DNA of 64,000 bases from Pachypanchax playfairii (Eukaryota > Chordata > Actinopteri > Cyprinodontiformes > Aplocheilidae), in assembly GCA_006937955.1 (NCBI GenBank), contig SSNP01000347.1, forward strand, positions 1-64,000, given 5' to 3'. The translations under genes were made by a program, and so were the position numbers. Shown here one piece after another: positions 12,063 to 24,636 of this stretch. Numbering within the stretch: position 1 is the stretch's first letter; each line of letters starts with the position of its first letter. The notes below the pieces were generated by a model. It saw nothing but the letters and a program-made list of their open reading frames with translations, had not been told where the DNA came from and did not search any database.

Positions 12063-12418
12063 TTAAAAGGTACAATATGTAAGAATTAGACCTTGTTGTC
12101 GAATCCGAGTCCCGCAGTTCATGTAGAAAAAAAAAAACTGTCCGCTATCAGTCACTCACCCCCTCCCCTCCTGGATTTTTCTGTTGGGTTGCCAGTTCTG
12201 ATGTTGATTTTCATTCAGTTTCACTTGTATTTGTTAAATTTTTGGGAATGTCTGAAGGCCTATTTGTTAATCGTTGAGTTTTCCTAAGTGTGTTTGAACG
12301 CCCCATCAAGTGCAGCTCGGCTGCTCAGTTGGAAGGATGCTGTGGTTTTTTACTCTTTGCTGCTGCTTGTTGTGGAATTACAGCGGCTTGTGTTGAAAAC
12401 TTGGCAACCTTGTCGACT
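12063..12418 (+). mobile_element. MITE family M1, copy A (3'-truncated)
   Basis: Starts TTAAAAGGTACAATATGTAAG and carries the family's shared body: AGACCTTGTTG, GAGTCCCGCAGTTCATG, CTGTTGGGTTGCCAGTTCTG and CAGCTCGGCTGCTCAGTTGG. Similarity stops at about 12418 without the second terminus. Other copies are at 24971, 37336, 58466 and 62868. Confidence 0.8.
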
Positions 12419-12583
12419 TAACAAGTAAACAAGACACAGGAAGTCCACAACTCTGGGTCCAAGTTCTCAACCTCCATTACACATTAAATCCCTTATTAGA
12501 AGTATTTTATTTATTATCCTTAAGCTCCCTTGAGTCCTGCACCGTTCCGTCACCACACGCCATGACAGTAATGCAACAATAAG

Positions 12584-13179
12584 AGTGTTTCTTAATGTCA
12601 AGGGACCTTGCCTACCGAGACACTGCCTTGGTAGACGAGGCATCTTGCTTACGAGAACACTGGAACAGACCTAACTCACGTGACCGCAGCTGCCTGCTCA
12701 CGCGCACTGTTTACGCCCCGCCCATCGTAGTAGCATAGCAGCATTCCTTCAGCCATGGAACTGGACATGTTAATAAAAATATAATAAAAATAAATGTGCA
12801 AGTGAGTTAGTACCTTCTATTCACCGAAGCTGCAACTGCAAAGCAACTAACCAACCGTATAACTGCTTTGGATTTATGAAACGTTTAAGATAAGCCCGAT
12901 AACAACAATCAGTTAACTTATTTAAACTGGAAATTTGCCTTTGAAGTACAGTAGCTGCTGCCGCGATGTATTCTGGGACATTTGTGACTGAGGAAAGGCA
13001 TCAAGGCACGTCCCATGTATCCTTGGTATGTTCGCTAAACAGCGGGCAAACTGAATACAGATGCTTCTGTAGCACATGAACATTGGAACGCACCTTGGCG
13101 GATCCTGATGACGTATCTCCTAGGCAACCGGGGTGGGACCAAGACATCAAGGCAAGGTTCCTTGACATTGAGAAACACC
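12584..13179. mobile_element. Nonautonomous DNA transposon, about 595 bp
   Basis: The left end GTGTTTCTTAATGTCAAGG pairs with the right end CCTTGACATTGAGAAACAC; inner GGACCTTGCCT and AGGCAAGGTTCC also pair. No transposase frame was seen. It is hAT-like by size and ends; the target duplication is not clear. Confidence 0.7.
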
Positions 13180-14035
13180 CGAAGTGTTTTCTTAGCTATC
13201 TTAGCAACAAAATTGTGTGCTGGAGTCATTCTCTGAGTTTGTCTGCTGCCTTCAATGTTCTGCTTTAATTGCAGAATTTTGCAGAAGTCATTTCCTCTTT
13301 GGCCGGCCTTTTCATTGATGCCTGCCAATGAAATACCTTGACTCATGCCTTCCATTAAAATGGCAGAGCACATACTTTTATTCACCATTAAACTGGCCTC
13401 TTTATGACCATCTCCAAGCAGATTCATGTTCTAATGACTAAAACTGCCAATATTATTAAAATTGTAAGATCCATGTGACTGTAGCCAACATCTCAGGATG
13501 TGGGCACAAGAGGAAATATAACCTCAGGGTAGAAAGAGCAGATGGTAAAAGAGAGCAAAAGAAGCTATAAATCATTCAAGCTGAACTGCAAAGTCAAGGT
13601 GTGTCACTTTCTGATCACGCCATCAAGTCACGTTTGGACTCGTAATGGGCTTCATGGATGAAACTTGAGGACAGGATTATTATTGACAGGAAATCAAAAG
13701 AAAAAAAAGAACACAATTTTACACAAACAAATGACAATTTCTGGGAGAATGTCCTTCAGACAGATGACACAAACTGAAGCTGTTGGCAACTCATCAGTTC
13801 TGTGTTTGCAGAAGGGTTACAGTACATTTTTGCAGCTGTGCACGCTGGTTGGACTGTAAAATATGTTTAAAAGCAGAACCTACTCGAAATTGAACCCAGC
13901 ATTGTTAGTAAACCTTCCCAAATCAAAAAGTTGTTGCTGTTTTGTCGTGAAACGGGGGAGAGGGTTAGGTTTAGATCTGGGCTGTTTTAGTTGCATCTTG
14001 CACAGGGTGTCTCCAAACAGCGCAGGGTGGAATAA
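13180..14035. other. Intergenic, nothing recognised
   Basis: No convincing exon, RNA gene or inverted-repeat element was found. Confidence 0.35.
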
Positions 14036-14702
14036 GATTTAAAGCAGTACAAAATAACTTGAAAAACTTTAAGCTAATGTCATGAAACTTGTCTAAGTGG
14101 ACACTCACCGAAAAACTTGTTCATCTTCATATTAGACACTCTGGACGCCTCTGGTCCCTCTATATTACACTTAATGTCAGTAATTTGGGTCGCAGAGGTG
14201 TTGATTTGCTGCCCTGATGAAATGTCGCAAGAGTACAAATTAACAACTTATTTCATAATCAGATGTTATTAGACGTTTATACAGTATTCTTGTTTATGGT
14301 GAGTGTGTCCTGTTAATTGTTTAAGTGTATTTTTATGATCCTTTCCTGATATTTTCTATATAAAAGCCCTCTGGGTCCTTATCGGCCATTGTTGGGTCCT
14401 TCTCATCTGGGTGTGTCCAAACATTTGCCTGTCGCTCTGACAATGTAAAGAAAGTAAAAATAACATCATATTCAGTGTTTCTGTCCTGGGAGAATTTATT
14501 TGATAGGTGAAATGTATTTATAGAAAAATATGGAAACAAAAAATAAGCAATAAATCTATTTATTGAAGTCAAGACTGGAACGGCACATGTGCAGAAGGAA
14601 TCTGTTACACAGCTTAACAGGTAGCATATTTCTACAGAACACCGGTTCCAGCAATGGCTGTCTGGGACACGGCTGCAGAAAAGTTACTTAGTACTGATTT
14701 AA
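14036..14702 (+). mobile_element. TIR element family M2, copy at the exon-19 duplicate
   Basis: The left end reads TTAAAGCAGTACAAAATAACT and the right end AAGTTACTTAGTACTG, an imperfect inverted pair. The same element lies in itga4 intron 18 (54790-55436) and, interrupted, at 27376-28204. The left 400 bp diverge clearly from the intron-18 copy; from about 14440 rightward the two are nearly identical. Confidence 0.75.
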
Positions 14703-15024
14703 GATTTCAGCCCTGATTCATCAAATGCAACGTGAGATGGGTTTCCATATTTTTTTACTTGCATTTAGATTATGAAAATTTCTAGTACCACCACAAAAGA
14801 TGAAAATCTACCAAGTACAAAATGTAAGCTGCAAAAATCCAAATGTGAATCTGTGTATTATAAATTTAACAATAGAAATTTAGCAGAATAACATCTGGAA
14901 ACTTGTATTTGTGTGTCTCTATATGAGCAGCAGGATAACATAATTAGCTGTGACATCACAGAGGAAGTCAACAGTACGGAGGTGAAAGCTGACTGCAGCA
15001 TCAGCAGCCTCGTCCTTCCAGCTC
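14703..15024 (+). pseudogene. Displaced copy of itga4 intron 18 end plus truncated exon 19
   Basis: This matches 55437-55753 with a handful of differences. It includes the 3' part of intron 18, its splice acceptor (TATGAGCAG) and 94 of 102 bases of exon 19 (14931-15024). The 94 exon bases appear identical to itga4. Homology stops before the last eight exon bases and the donor. The frame runs on into unrelated sequence to 15206, so I call this a gene fragment and not a gene. It could act as a cryptic exon only if a nearby GT (15027) served as donor; there is no evidence for that. Confidence 0.9.
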
Positions 15025-17225
15025 TGGTGTATTTTATTAGTTTCTGCTCCAATATTCTCCTTTTACTTTTCTTTGTTTCCCCCTTCACTTTTTCTCACCT
15101 GTGCTTCTTCTCTTTGCTCTATGGTTGGCTCCTCAGTCCCCTGAAACCTCCTTCAGCTAGAAACCTGCAAAATGACAAGAAAACAAACAAACAAACAATA
15201 AACTGAGTCATTTTCTATTTCTGAGAACTTCTAACAACCAGTTATTTACTCACGTCTTCTCTCCCTGCAGGTGAACCATCCCATTCCTGTGAAACTGTTT
15301 TAATACCTTTTATACTCTGGTTTGTGCTCATTTTGAGTCTGTTTTTTTGCAACATATTGACACATAATTGATAAACCTTTTTTAGAAAAACTACTTCTCC
15401 AGGTGGACAACGGCTACATGATGTGGGTTTACACAAACCTGTGGAGTCGGAGTAAATGGATGGTGACCCTCACTGCTGGGAACAGGGCTGTTTAGATAGG
15501 ACTCAAGAGCTGGAGGATGAAAGAACAACTACTAGACAACAATAAAGTCTCAGAAATAACAAAGTTGTAGTTACCAGAAACACTTCCTGTAAATAGACAC
15601 GCCCCACTAGCAACAGAATGAGGATCATTCAGGACATCATCTTCTGATCTGATGGACAGCTAAAAACTTCTGAACAAATAAGCCCTGAAACTTCCTGTTG
15701 GATAAAGCCATAAAAATAGAAACTCAAATGTTTCAGATCAGTACTGTAGAAAGAAAATTGATTATATGACGGTAGAGAAATGTAACCAACAGGAAAAACT
15801 GTGGTAAAAGAAAAATGAGCAGGATTTGCTTATTTATACAGAGCATCTCATTCCAACCCCATTCTTAACTTATACCTTACTTTTCATCCATATTTTATAT
15901 ATTTATTGTGTAAATTAATTGAATTTTGGCCAGTAAATGATGTTTGGACATTTATTTAATGGTTTTGCGAATGTTTTTTTATCCTTCACCTTTTTCTACA
16001 CGACATGTGAGCAGCTCCTTCTTTTATGAGTTGAATAACTTTTTCAAAAATTGTTCCCAGGAAAATATTCATAGTGTTTAACTAGTTTCCAAAGCTAATA
16101 GCTGGAAAAACAACAGAGAAAAGGGAGTGTGAGAGAGTAAATATAAAGTTGTCTGTTGGGTGGGAGAAGGGAGGTCCTGATATCAAAGTTTTTTTACTCT
16201 ATCTTAGGTAAACACATACTGGTTAACCGACACTGGCTGTTATCATGAAAATAAAACACTTTTGTTTTATGGTTTGAAATACTGTTTGTAATTATCAGCA
16301 CAGGTTTTTCATAGATCTCTATGTTACAAATCCTGTCTCACATGTCACCTCTCTGAAGCAGACTGGCTTCACTGAGATGATACTGGTGTGAACTCATAGC
16401 TTCCTTCCCCCAGCACACACATGCGCCCACCACAGGAGGTCACAGATATGAAGCCAACATCTAGATGCAGCACACAGAAGACCTTGCCTCCTGCCAGACA
16501 GGAAAAGATCTCTGTGTGTATGTGTGCCTAGTTGTTAAAGATAAGCAGGTCACGGCCAGAGAAAGATAAAATTCAGGATGGAGCTCCACCCCCACACAAA
16601 CCCCTACACACAGACAAACTAACTGTAATGGCTGCCTGAACTCACCAAACTGTCTTTTGGTTGTCTGCCCAATGAGAACTGTTTTCTTTCATGAGAGATT
16701 TGAACTGCAGCTCCCTGACTTTATTAATTGACTCACTAGCTTAATAAAACAGCAGGCTAACTCAAAGTATACATGCTTAAGTAGCTTTGGTGATTAAAAA
16801 TAAATGATTTTACTGATTAGACATGTGGTATAATCTTGTTGACAATGAAGATTCAGAACTAGTGTTCGCTCCTTTGTGAAGGAGGAACAGGATGAGAACC
16901 AGTAGTGGTGTGATGTTGTTCAATGTGATTGGTTTGATGGGTCAGTGTTTAGTTGGGCGGCCATGGAAGGATGCAAAGACCTGTACAGGATAAACAAACG
17001 GCACCCTGACTGTTACTAGGTAACAGGATGGAATGTTTGAACCTATTGTGTAACTCTTTTCTGGTGCAGTGGGTCTTGGATTCCTCCTGGTGCAGGTTAA
17101 ATGTCCTGCCTCTTGTGGCAAGAGTTCATAGGCACTTCCTACTGACTGGCCTCCATGCTCTCCTGACATAAATCCAACAGAATCAGTTTTTCAATTTAAA
17201 TATCTTAGTGACTTCAAATGTGTCA
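15025..17225. other. Intergenic, nothing recognised
   Basis: AT-rich, with no supported exon, RNA gene or named repeat. The T- and C-rich tract 15030-15140 follows the itga4 fragment directly. Confidence 0.35.
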
Positions 17226-17805
17226 TGGTAAAGGGGATTTTAGGCTGGACCCCAGTGCAGGTTCAACACAGGAGGCTCAGGGATGTAAGCAAAACAAACC
17301 TTTAAATGATGAAGAAAACTAAAAGCTGATGAAGCATCAAAAACACATACTTACAACTGGAAGCACAGAACTTGAGGATGAAGACATTTGCACACACGAA
17401 TGACAGAGAATGAAGGAAGCATTTATACTGAGGATGTTAGATTACTGAATGGGAACAGCTGGGAGGAGGAGCAGGGAGAACTAATCAGGATGAGAAGGAG
17501 GACAGGTTAATTAACCAGAACAAGTACTGATGAGGAGAGTGATGAACAACAAGAACCTGGAGACAAATACATAAACGGGGGCAAGAAGAATCTTAAAAAA
17601 AAAATCCCAAGAAAGAAATTAAGTATGAAGAAAAACATGAAAACAAGGAAACCACAAATCCCTTAGTGATCAATAAATAAAGCCAACAACAAGAAACAAG
17701 GGAAACAGGAAATAAGGAAGGTTTTCAAAATAAGTTTATAGAAAAGATCCTGGAAAAACTGAAAAAAAAGCACCTCCAAGAACCCACAACCCTGATAAAA
17801 TGTTG
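17222..17805 (-). repeat. Old LTR-like dispersed repeat
   Basis: It has the same general composition as the solo LTRs at 47347 and 50259: an end with GGACCCCAGTGCAGG, then purine-rich A/G sequence with many AACAAG, AACAGG and GGAAAC words. The ends are too worn to call a target duplication. Confidence 0.3.
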
Positions 17806-18088
17806 GTTGATAATTTTCCTTTTCATTAACTGATGTGGCATCCTTTCATTCCTAAAATATTACCCATTCCATTAGAGCGTAGATATCGAGCAGGATTGTT
17901 TCCTTAAAGCGAAGGACTAAACACTTTGTTTTTTTCTGATGTTTCATGGCAACCCATGTTTATTTTTAAGTAGAAAGAAGAACCGTTAATGGGAAACAGT
18001 CAGTGGAAACAGGAACTCTGTTTGTTGATGGTTCTCAGAAGTTTTATGTTGAGCCAGCCCTGCTAAAAAAAATCCTCAGTAATTGTTG

Positions 18089-18662
18089 TTAAAGAGGCCA
18101 TTTCACACAGATTTAATAACTTTGAGGTTATTTCTCAAATATTAACCAGTAATATGAAACATTTTATAACTAAAAAACGTTAGGAAACACTGATTAACAG
18201 ACATTTCAATCGATCTGCGTCAAAATTCGGCTGGTAACGTCAGGCTTCGGGCAGCAACTCATTAATATTCATTATTTGAATTCACTGGACTCTGATTGGC
18301 TAACAAACTAGCCTATGAGAGCAAGGTATACTGTTTCCTGCCCCGCTGCGCATGGCAACAGCAGACTTAGTCTCTTCTGGTTTGATACATCTTATGCTAC
18401 AGCTTTTAGCCAACAGCATGCTAGGTGTGGTTTCAACTGCCGCAGCTGATGAATACTAACAAACAAAGGAGTTGTGACGAAACAGATACAGGCCATTCGA
18501 ACTCGAGAGAACTCGGGTGTTATCGCCACCTGCGTAGTTGAGAGATTAAAACTGAAAGAGAAGTTGTTGACCTGTTTTCACACCCACTATGAAGGTAAGA
18601 ACACCTGTGGAGCTAAAATATTCAACAGAAACCTCAGTTTTTAATGGAAGGGCCTCTTTAAT
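18089..18662. mobile_element. hAT-like nonautonomous element, about 570 bp
   Basis: The left end TTAAAGAGGCCATTTCACAC and the right end GAAGGGCCTCTTTAA form an inverted pair. It is the intact relative of the interrupted element at 2930-4815, sharing ATTAATATTCATTAT and GCGCATGGCAACAGC. Confidence 0.7.
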
Positions 18663-20340
18663 GAAATTAAAATGAATCTAGTTGTGGGATTGCATCACTG
18701 CATTTTGCCTCCGATTGTTTAAAAACACAAACAAAACAGATCTTTACCATAACCACAGACACTTGCAACACCTGCAGTGTGTGTTAAATTAATTTAGCAG
18801 CATGTCTACATGTTGATGCATTTCATCCTAACATTTCCTGTCAAACAGCAGCATCAGGGTGGAACTGCTCTGAATGACCCTCGGCAGGAACTGATGGTTT
18901 GAAGTTTGCTTCCTGAGCCACACAATGGCAGTTGTTGCAGACAGGATGTGACATCGTCCCCAAAGACCTTGACACAGGAATTAGCTGATGTGGGAGGAAC
19001 TCTGTGTCTCCTCCTGCAACATGGAGAGTGTTTCTGTCCATCAGCATCCCAATCAACCAGCTGTCTCAGCAGAGGGGTCAGAGATCAACATGTTCAGCTG
19101 ATTCCTTTATCAGCAAAAACATGTTCTTTTTTTTATTGATGTGAGTGAGATGTAATTAAGAGATACTTTCATGATTCTGGTTTGGATGATGTGTTTTTTT
19201 TCCATTTCCTGTTTTCAGCTAAGACCACAATTTATTACAGGTTTCCTCAGGTCTTTGTTTTCTGTTATGTGTTGGCACACTGAGTTATCTGAATGTTTAA
19301 ACACCGTGTAAAGGGAATTCTGCTATTTTCTTCTAACCACATTATAAATATAATAAATGTTCTAAACATGTGAAAAACCTCCCAACAATTAAAAACTGAA
19401 ATGTGGAGCTAGCCTTCAAATTGCGTTTTAAGAGTTTTCTGTTTCAGGATTTTATGGGCGGGTCTAAAAGGGCCCTTCAGGATAACCCCGCCCCCTGCTG
19501 CTCTCGTCATATAAAACCGTACAGTGCGGTAGCTTCAGTGGTTTTCCCGCTCCTTCATCCGAGGGATGACCGTCTGAAAAAGCTTTGGGTGGATTTTGTG
19601 CAGAGGAGCCACACAGTAGACAGTAACTAAACCAGCATGATAGGTAGGAGCTACTTCTGCCACCTGCTGCCTTCATATGCTAAACAAAGCTCAGAATGGC
19701 GTAGCAGCACATTCCGCTCCTTCACTGATCAACAAGTCTGAAGCATTGTGGTTGTGTGGAAATATTTCAACTCCTCAAAAAGCAGCGATGCGCAGTTTTA
19801 CATGTGGGTAGAACCTCAAACTTAATGAACCAGCCGGAACTCAGAAACGGAGGAAATGCAGTGATGTGGGGAAGAGAAGGAGGTGCTGCTAGAGGATGAG
19901 ACAGACAGGTTTCAGCGCCTGCAGCGGACACGCCCCCAGCGTCTCAGAGCAGAGAAAACTGATCCTTTTTTCATTATTTTGTAACCAAATTTCATATGCT
20001 TCATATTCAGTGTTTTTAATCATTCAAATTTGGCTGGATGACTAATAACTAATATTCCTGTGCAGTGACAAACTCAGAACACACATTTGTTGTTACTTTA
20101 CATGGGCTTTAATAGTTTGGCATTTCTAGTTTATTTTTCCAGTTTTGAGCTCTGGGTTTATCTTCATTCGGCTTATATATAATTTTTGTGTTGTTTTTTT
20201 TTATAGTCATTATCTTCCTTATTTGTTATGGATACTTTTGTAACTCAGACTTACTGATAGTTTTTTCTTTTTTTATGGTTCTTGTTTTTTTGTTGCTTTA
20301 ATGTGGTTTCATGTTTCATGTTTTTTTTTTTACCCACAGC
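18663..20340. other. Intergenic; a GC-richer patch at 19450-19960
   Basis: No gene was supported. The patch has a short plus-strand frame with FPLLHPRDDRLKKLWVDFV, faintly like the start of a THAP-type domain found in some fish transposons, but too short to call. Confidence 0.3.
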
Positions 20341-20344
20341 TGCT

Positions 20345-20462
20345 AATAACCTATCTGAGAAGTTTCAGTCTGGATTTAGATCATCACAGCACTGAAACTG
20401 CTCTGGTGAAAATTGCTAATGATTTTCTCATGTCCTCAGGCAGTGGACTTGTGTCTCTTTAC
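20345..20462 (+). pseudogene. LINE reverse-transcriptase fragment
   Basis: Reads EKFQSGFRSS then, after a one-base slip, HHSTETALVKIANDFLMSSG and SGLVSL. This is the QSGFR..HSTETAL motif of fish L2/Rex-type reverse transcriptases. Only about 120 bp survive, ahead of an (ATCT)n run. Confidence 0.75.
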
Positions 20463-20503
20463 TATTGAGGAAACATGAATATGAGATCAGGATTCAAGGA
20501 ACT

Positions 20504-20610
<107 letters not shown>

Positions 20611-20890
20611 AAAAATACCTGTTTACATTCCATTTCAAACTCACAGCCTTCAGGCCTTGCTGTTGTTTTACTAGGTCCCTCTGCAGAGTGACAGTCTCCA
20701 GGCCCATGTGCGGCCCCACAGTCTCCTAACGTCCTTATGCCTCACTGCTTGCTCACAGTCCCCAGATCCTGCTGTGGTCACATTACTTCCTGGTGCCGCT
20801 ACACCTGCACCATCTTCAGGTCTTACTGAAGCCCCATAGCCAACAGCAGCCACTGCAGCATTGTGATCTCCTGATCTCCCTGCAGCCTAA

Positions 20891-21491
20891 CGCCGGGCTC
20901 ACGCCGGGCTCACACTGCATCCGGATCCAGTCCGGTGCGGACCCCGCAGGTATTTCGTTAGATTAAAATCCCTTTAGAAGGCTCACACTAGCTCCGTGCG
21001 GTGCGGGTCCGGTTACGGAGGCTGTACGGCACTACGGAAAGAATCCGCAAGGATCAATTTTTTCCGGACGACGGAGTCACTCCGCGTCAATTTTGATGAA
21101 ATCTGACGAACTATACAGGAAGTGTGGCTTGAATATCCGGTGTTTTTTCAAAATAAACGAGTGTACAAACAATTGTAACTTGACTCTTCTTTTTAGACAG
21201 CACACGCGCTAATAGGAAATGTAAACATTACATCACACCCGGTGACACAGGGTCCCGAAAGCCTGCAGCACAACACATTTTCACACATTTGCTAAATAAT
21301 GGACGTGTTCTCGTGTGAAGTCCCGACAAAACGATAACCCACGTGAACTTCTGTTCTCGCGGGTGACGTTTTACGCACCCAGCACCGGAGCTGACCGCAC
21401 TCCCTATCCGGAGCAGATGTGAGTGGTAGCTTGCGGAAAAACCGCACCGAAGCCGGACCGAAGCCGTTCCGTAGGCAGTGTGAGCCCGGCG
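20891..21491. mobile_element. GC-rich TIR element with TAA target duplication (PIF/Harbinger-like)
   Basis: Ends CGCCGGGCTCAC...GTGAGCCCGGCG are flanked by TAA at 20888-20890 and 21492-21494. The 3-bp target duplication and the size fit PIF/Harbinger MITEs. The left end carries a second GCCGGGCTCAC directly after the first. CpG content is well above its surroundings. No transposase frame was seen. Confidence 0.75.
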
Positions 21492-21494
21492 TAA

Positions 21495-22760
21495 AGGCCT
21501 TGCTGCTTCTCCACTGCCTTGATGTCATGCTGCAGCATCACAGCTATCAAGCATTGCAGTTGACCTGCAAGCATTTTCACACAGTCTTCTTGTGCTGCAG
21601 CCTCCTCCAAGCTTTATGTTCAGTGGTTTTGCCACTGAAGAGGATCCATTGTGACTGTTGCAGCTGCAGAGATCTCCAGTGTTGTGGCTGTTTCTGCTCA
21701 CATGCCATTCCAGCAGTCTGTATGTGCTCACCCAACTCACAGATCATTATCAGTAGCTACTTGAACCGCCATATGTTCTAGTCTACAAGCCCGACGGGGC
21801 TTGGGGGAATGTCTCTCGCCACGTTCATGTCTACAAGCCATAGTGGGTCAAATTCAATGTCTCTCTGCCTGTTCCTGTAAATGAGCCAATGGGGTTCATG
21901 CCAGACGCTTATCCAGTCTCACAATCTGAGGGGTTCCTGAAGTCTTCCCCACCTGTTCCAGTACTCCATTTTCTCTTTGGGGTTTGTCTTTTTCTGTGGA
22001 AAGAATACTAAGTTTGCCTTTGGGTTTGGGAGTCACCTCTGACCTCTGGTGACTAATTCATTTAGTGATTTCAAAATAATAAAAGGTGACATATGGAAAC
22101 AAGACACCAGGATTAAACTGAAACCAAACCACAAGGAAAGTCTTAAGCAAGAAAATGACCAATACACATTCACAAGAAAAAGCAGAAGTTCATGAACTGA
22201 AAACGTAAACTGTGCAAAACTGAAGCACAGCAATAAATAAAAATACTTCACAAGGAATATGACTAAAAATACAAAACAGATAACAACATTTTTCTGAGTG
22301 CTTGTGCAGAAACATTTTAATGATTACTCAGTTAGTAAAATCTTACAGTAACTAAACACCCATCCACTCCATATTTTCATGATAATAAGCACAATGTCAG
22401 CATCATACTTATAGCCAAACAATAAACATATTTTAACTTAAACTTTATCTTGACTTTAAGCACAGAAAAACATCAATATGTTACTTCCTGTCATTTCAAA
22501 ACACTTGTTTTAAATAAATCAGGGCAAAATTAATTGTGTTAACTGTGTGAAGTATTTTGAAAAAAGGGTGCTGTTATAAAGAAATTGTTCAAAACTAAAA
22601 CGGAAGGATATCAAGTCTGATTAAGGTTTTATCAGTCCCGTTTTGACTATAAAATATTTGTTCGATCTTTACCGGGATGAAGGCGTCACATGAAGTGAGT
22701 ACAACATGAAGGTTCATGTGAATCTCTCTTTCCCTCAGAAGACATTTGATACTGTCAGTT
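21495..22760. other. Intergenic, nothing recognised
   Basis: Contains short open frames without codon bias or family resemblance. No RNA gene or repeat was recognised. Confidence 0.3.
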
Positions 22761-22779
22761 GGTGTGTGTATGTGTTCTT

Positions 22780-23206
22780 GTTTTTCTACCCTACGGAGGA
22801 CCAGTTTTAAGATATTTACTATCCTTCTGGGGACCGAGGGTTCTTGTTGGGACCGAAGCCTGGGCCCCATACAGGGGACCCCCCTTTTTAGGGTTAGGGG
22901 TTAGGTTTATAGGTATGGTGTGAATAGAGTTTTAGTTAGTCTTAGGGTTAGTTATAGATCAGTAATGGTTAAGGTTAGGAAAAGGGTTTGGTTTAGGTAT
23001 AAATCCATTTACTAAAATCAGTGGAAGTCAATGGACGGGCCCCATAAGGATAACAAAACACACTTATGTGTGTGTGTGTGTGTGTGTGTCAAAGCATCTT
23101 TCTCAGAAACAGCTTGTGTAGCCTATGGGATAACATGCACACTCTCTTACACACACATTGTAACTGCTGCAGGCCTGTAGCTCATTAATGATTCAACACA
23201 TGGTCT

Positions 23207-23268
<62 letters not shown>

Positions 23269-23564
23269 CACACACCCACAAGTGTGTTTTGTTATCCTTA
23301 TGGGGACCGTCCATTGACTTCCATTGATTTTAGTAACTAGATTTATACCTAACCCAAACCCTTTTCCTAACCTTAACCATTACTGATCTATAACTAACCC
23401 TAAGACTAACTAAAACTCTATTCACACCATACCTATAAACCTAACCCCTAACCCTAAAAAGGGGAGTCCCCCTCATGGGGACCAGGCTTCGGTCCCCATA
23501 AGAACCCTCGGACCCCAGAAAGATAGTAAAAGTTAGGAAACGGGTCCTCAGGAGGTCAGAAATA

Positions 23565-23569
<5 letters not shown>
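22780..23569. repeat. Inverted repeat: two arms of about 290 bp around a CA-rich spacer
   Basis: Arm 1 (about 22780-23065) and arm 2 (about 23282-23569) are reverse complements with few differences. Both carry TTAGGGTTAGGGGTTAGG-type sequence, AGTCAATGGACGG and GGATAACAAAACACACTT. The 216-bp spacer holds TG and CA runs, including (CA)n at 23209-23266. The arms look like two copies of one fish interspersed repeat in opposite orientation. Confidence 0.85.

Positions 23570-23608
<39 letters not shown>
23568..23608. repeat. (CA)n microsatellite
   Basis: About 20 dinucleotide units, at the outer edge of the second inverted-repeat arm. Confidence 0.95.
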
Positions 23609-23610
<2 letters not shown>

Positions 23611-24520
23611 GATCTAGCTCTTATGATCTTGTTATTAATGATGGCAGTATTGAAATGAAACAGATTGTACATGTGAACTCTGACCTAGTTTATTGGACCT
23701 AGTTTATTTATGTTGAGTTTTGCAGCTGGGACTTCTGTGTTGTTCTGAGATCAGAAGTTTACCATGTTCTGCTAACCCTAACCCAGCTCACATTAAGGCA
23801 CGACTCTCTGACTTGGCTGTTTTACTCAAGAAGATTTCCTATTTCCTGAATCGCAGTTTGAATGTAATTTTGGGGTGCATGTTTCTGTCCTGTTCACACA
23901 ATCCAGATCTCTAAAACATAAGTATTCTATTTGTCAGTCTGTAAGGACATCAAATGCTGAAGTGTGCAGGTTGCACAGGGATTTAAGAATATGTGTATAT
24001 ACTTTTCAAATTTCATGTAAATTCTGGCAAAGTATAGGCTTAAATCTGAATAACCTTAACATGATTTTTTAATATATTTACCGAAAGATTAAGTCATTTT
24101 ACTCTTGGCTAATCTTTGCAATTGTTGGTAAATAAATTCCACCTTGATTCAGTCCGAAGCTTTTTACTCAGTATTAAATTCACTTTATGAATCTAAGCAC
24201 ATTTCTTTTGTACATCCCAATCAATTTGAAATTGAATGCACACGAGGGAATACCAGACACCCCCCCCTTGACCTGACTTCATTAAAATATGCTAAAACAT
24301 GCAAATTTGCCTTCCACATCTAAATTCTCCTCTTTGAACAATTAAAAAACAACAAAAAAAAACATGAAAAAAAGGAGGAAGAAGATAGAAGTACATAAAA
24401 ACAAAGTTTGGCACACTGACTAGGCGTGTGGGGGTGAGACAGGAGTGGGAAAGTGTGTTTGAAGCTGACAATGCTATACATAGCTACATAGAAATAATAA
24501 AAAAAAAGGTCAGAAAATAG
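23609..24520. other. Intergenic, nothing recognised
   Basis: AT-rich; no supported feature. Confidence 0.35.
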
Positions 24521-24524
24521 AATC

Positions 24525-24636
24525 AGGCTGCACGGTGGAGCAGTTGGTAGAGCTGTTGCTTTGCAGCGAGAAGGTCCTGGGTTTAAATCCGGGCTGGGGC
24601 CTTTCTGCATGGAGTTTGCATGTTTTGCCCTGTGAC
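24525..24636 (+). repeat. tRNA-derived SINE (5' part)
   Basis: GCTGCACGGTGGAGCAGTTGG is a degenerate Pol III A box and GGGTTTAAATCC a degenerate B box, followed by the typical fish SINE body GGGGCCTTTCTGCATGGAG and TTTGCATGTT. The tail is lost. Confidence 0.8.

Noticed and set aside
14913..15206. 97-codon open frame containing integrin-like sequence
   Set aside because: It is the truncated copy of itga4 exon 19 reading into unrelated T-rich sequence; no gene structure surrounds it.
22880..23460. TTAGGG/CCCTAA-like runs suggesting an interstitial telomere
   Set aside because: The runs are irregular and embedded in a fish interspersed repeat that occurs here twice in inverted orientation.
24525..24610. 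tRNA-like A and B boxes
   Set aside because: The arms do not pair as a cloverleaf and a SINE body follows; it is a SINE head.
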